Assembly (NCBI GenBank): GCA_949152475.1
Contig: OX424563.1
Span: 5,367,001-5,431,000 of the forward strand
Reading direction: 5' to 3'
DNA: 64,000 nt
Origin: Terebella lapidaria
Lineage: Eukaryota > Annelida > Polychaeta > Terebellida > Terebellidae
Each line of letters begins with the position of its first letter. Position 1 is the stretch's first letter. Shown piece after piece: positions 63,088 to 64,000 of this stretch. Under the pieces are notes generated by a model that saw nothing but the letters and a program-made list of their open reading frames with translations, searched no databases and was not told the origin of the DNA. Position numbers and translations under genes: made by a program.

Positions 63088-64000
63088 ATGACTTCACAAT
63101 CCTCCCTTGGTACCGGTGCCATGGACGAACGTCCATGCCCGAAGTGTCTGGTCAATACCCTCCGAGGAGGGGAGAAACACAGTTTGTGTTTCGACTGTTT
63201 AGACCATGGCCCGGTATCTATGGAGGATTTGAGGTGTGATCTGTGTCGTTTCTGGCGTCCCTCTTCCTTCGTGCAGGCGACTGCAAAGTATTCCGAAGCC
63301 TCGTTGGCTCGTCGGGATGCTTTGAGACTTGCGGAAGCTTCGGCTCCGCAAGTCCGCCAGTCGCCCTTGGAGGTGGAGACTCCGCCTGTGACGGCACAGA
63401 TTGCGTCCGGTGTTAGCCAGCCCCTGGGGCTAACACAGGACATGGTCAACGCGGCTGTGCAATCTTTCTTTGCACAGTCGTTATCGTCCCTTCAGGGTCC
63501 CCTCCTGCCGGGTCTCTCTTCCCTGCTTGGACAGGGAGTCCCGGCCGGTTCTTCGGCTGCCCCTTCGTCGCAGGGAGAGCTTGCTCCCCCTGCTGGCAAG
63601 AAGTCGAAATCTTCTAAGAAGAAGGTTTCAGTTCTTGCCAAGGCGAAAGCAGCCAAGGAACCGCACTCCACCTTCGTCGTCCCTCAGTCGGGGCCGATCG
63701 AGGTGGAGGGGTCCGTCGTCTCTTCCCCGGGGCCTTCCAAGAAGAGGAAGCGTGCTTCCTCTAAGCGCCGTGGTGCTGAGACCACATCGATTTTCGATGT
63801 GGCTCAGGCTTCGTCCGACCTCTCGGTGGGCGACGATCAGGCTTCGGGCTTCGATCGGCGGAGCGTCTTGGATGGCTCATTCGGGTCCTCGGTCTTGAGG
63901 TTCGAGGGGGGAGAGTTCCCTTTGTTTGGGGGTGAGGCTCTCGATCGTTCGTGCGATCGGGAGTCTTCACTTGGCGGTCGTGCTCCTGGTCCTCGATCAG
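63088..64000 (+). mobile_element. ORF1 (Gag-like) of a DIRS-like retroelement, runs off window
   Basis: A frame open for 304 codons from ATG 63088 to the window edge. Near residues 17-55 the pattern CPKC, then KHSLCFDCLDH, then CDLC matches the Cys/His block of ORF1 proteins of tyrosine-recombinase (DIRS) retroelements, which read D/E-x-H-x-L-C-x-x-C-L followed by C-x-x-C. Farther on are a Ser/Pro-rich middle and two basic clusters (KKSKSSKKK and PSKKRKRASSKRR) that look like nuclear-localisation signals. The reverse transcriptase and recombinase would lie beyond the right edge. The visible part looks whole, so the copy is probably young. The family call is inferred from ORF1 only. Confidence 0.6.

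Noticed and set aside
63470-63898. Arg-rich 142-codon frame
   Set aside because: Shadow of the DIRS-like ORF1 in another frame.

Overview
The window is animal nuclear DNA, gene-poor and AT-leaning, with multi-exon genes, GT-AG introns, AATAAA signals and dense young repeats. Frequent ACATGTACATGTA strings, AAGGTCA-rich repeats, GGAC minisatellites and hairpin-ended repeats with tandem cores suggest a marine invertebrate, most likely a lophotrochozoan such as a bivalve or other mollusc. That assignment is inference; amphioxus-like genomes share some of these habits.

Two host genes are well supported. A complexin gene lies on the + strand at 27083-35429. It has at least two alternative first coding exons (27083 and 32057) feeding a shared exon with the SNARE-binding helix, then an exon ending its conserved core, then a last exon ending in the CaaX-type tail CTVQ. 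Ribosomal protein L26 lies on the - strand at 46905-45434 in three coding exons that give a complete 143-residue protein. The two genes converge, about 10 kb apart. A small pair of candidate exons (38515-38757), followed by its own AATAAA, encodes a tail ending LLCCCRR and may be an unrecognised 3' end. A weak candidate exon sits at the extreme left edge.

Layout: 1-8.9 kb, non-coding with strong palindromes and a MITE; 9-12.3 kb, a nearly perfect 449-bp direct repeat flanking a hairpin-ended repeat with (GGAC)n; 12.3-26.8 kb, non-coding 5' flank of complexin with several RFX/X-box-like palindromes; 27-39 kb, complexin and the orphan 3' exons; 41.4-44.5 kb, three abutting tandem arrays (42, ~120 and ~131 bp) and a hairpin-ended element; 45.4-46.9 kb, RPL26 with a MITE in its last intron; 49.9-57.7 kb, a transposon graveyard holding two LINE reverse-transcriptase remnants and a ~4.1 kb region bounded by long inverted repeats with a decayed transposon protein inside; 59.8-61 kb, a second large copy of the hairpin-ended family; 62.5-64 kb, the 5' end of a DIRS-like retroelement whose ORF1 runs off the window.

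The two genes are functionally unrelated: complexin clamps and promotes synaptic vesicle fusion, and RPL26 is a 60S ribosomal protein. The most notable structures are the alternative ends around complexin, the repeat families ending in hairpins with an AAA loop, and the long inverted-repeat element at 51-55 kb.
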